Part shown: positions 63,581-64,000 of the stretch, one piece after another
Layout of the letters: each line of letters opens with the position of its first letter
How positions within the stretch are numbered: the stretch's first letter is position 1
Source: Streptomyces fildesensis
GTDB lineage: Bacteria; Actinomycetota; Actinomycetes; Streptomycetales; Streptomycetaceae
Direction of reading: 5' to 3'
DNA: 64,000 bases
NCBI RefSeq assembly: GCF_016107395.1
Contig: NZ_JAAIKO010000002.1
Coordinates: forward strand, 310,001-374,000
The notes under the pieces: generated by a model
The model's input: the letters and a program-made list of their open reading frames with translations, nothing else
Database searches by the model: none
What the model was told of the DNA's origin: nothing
Made by a program: the position numbers and the translations under genes

Positions 63581-64000
63581 GTGTACAGCTCCAACTTCAG
63601 CCTGCCCGCACGCCGTTCGGCCGCCGCCGTCGGCGCGGCCGTCGCGCTTGCGGCAGGTGCGCTGGCCGTCGCCCCGGCGGCCCAGGCGCATCCCTCCGGA
63701 AACTCCGGGGGCACCTCCGGCGGCTCCGGGGGCGGCAGCTCGACCGCGACCGTCCTGCGCGCGGGTCTCGACGTATCGCTGGTGAACAAGACGGTCCATC
63801 TGCCGCTGAACGTCTCGCTCAACGATGTGAAGGCACCGGCCGACGCCGCCGAGACCGCGCTCACCGCCAAGCTGGACGGTGTCGACCAGGGCAAGCCGTT
63901 CAGCATGCTGCGGGCGGATGTCGCCACCGCGAAGGCGACGGCCGACGCGCACAAGGCGGAGGGCTACGCGAACCTGGCCCGCGCCGAGGTGCATCTGCCC
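63581..64000 (+). CDS. SCO1860-like secreted, cell-wall-anchored protein (3' end missing)
   Basis: The first 140 codons of a gene that runs off the window. GTGGGGG (63567-63573) precedes the GTG start. A Sec signal peptide (MYSSNFSLPARRSAAAVGAA onward, cleavage near QAHP) is followed by a Gly/Ser linker and a repetitive Ala-rich region (LRAGLDVSLVNKTVHLPLNV, TALTAKLDGVDQG). This resembles the streptomycete SCO1860 family, which ends in a LAETG-type sortase signal; that end is not in the window, so anchoring is inferred. Confidence 0.75.
   Translation, partial: MYSSNFSLPARRSAAAVGAAVALAAGALAVAPAAQAHPSGNSGGTSGGSGGGSSTATVLRAGLDVSLVNKTVHLPLNVSLNDVKAPADAAETALTAKLDGVDQGKPFSMLRADVATAKATADAHKAEGYANLARAEVHLP

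Overview
The window is chromosomal DNA of a Streptomyces-like actinomycete. The evidence is the very high GC content with G/C-dominated third codon positions, frequent GTG/TTG starts, ATGA/TGATG gene overlaps, twin-arginine secreted proteins, an ectABCD cluster, and a gene order that (from memory, not searched) runs parallel to S. coelicolor from about SCO1947 (gap) down to SCO1860. No rRNA, tRNA, CRISPR, prophage or insertion sequence was found. Both ends cut a gene: gap lacks its 5' end and a cell-wall-anchored secreted protein gene lacks its 3' end.

Layout. 1-20.6 kb is central carbon and respiration: gap-pgk-tpiA-secG, an RbpA-family gene, a four-gene amino-sugar module (RpiR/MurR regulator, BadF-type sugar kinase, SIS-domain protein, MFS transporter) placed directly before pgi, then the oxidative and non-oxidative pentose phosphate operon tkt-tal-zwf-opcA-pgl on the minus strand. 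The haem O and haem A synthase genes ctaB and ctaA follow, with a TTA-containing amidohydrolase between them. 20.6-30.7 kb holds a Tat-exported beta-helix protein, a two-gene ABC-2 exporter and the complete sufR-B-D-(Rieske)-C-S-U-T operon for Fe-S assembly, which carries a SufR-type palindrome and an iron-box-like palindrome.

30.7-48.8 kb is mixed: a secreted protein; an SMR efflux pump with its TetR repressor; an HxlR-peroxiredoxin fusion opposite an MFS pump; dapD; a PPOX flavoprotein; a secreted nuclease and a PhoX phosphatase, each with PHO-box-like 11-nt direct repeats; a double TerD protein; and a divergent uronate dehydrogenase / 5-dehydro-4-deoxyglucarate dehydratase pair with readable promoters and an operator, followed by an unidentified gene.

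48.8-64 kb holds an RHS polymorphic toxin of about 1,489 residues with two small genes behind it that look like immunity genes, an IclR regulator opposite an aldehyde dehydrogenase of the 2-oxoglutarate-semialdehyde type, the ectABCD osmolyte operon, a class V aminotransferase, a second amidohydrolase and the start of an SCO1860-like anchored protein.

Themes that join genes: (i) uronate dehydrogenase, KdgD and the KGSADH-like enzyme together cover most of the oxidative uronate-to-2-oxoglutarate route, though they lie 9 kb apart; (ii) the nuclease and PhoX form a likely phosphate-scavenging pair under PhoP; (iii) several genes show a -10 hexamer 7-8 nt before an ATG, which suggests leaderless mRNAs; (iv) nearly all convergent and many intercistronic gaps carry long GC-rich hairpins.
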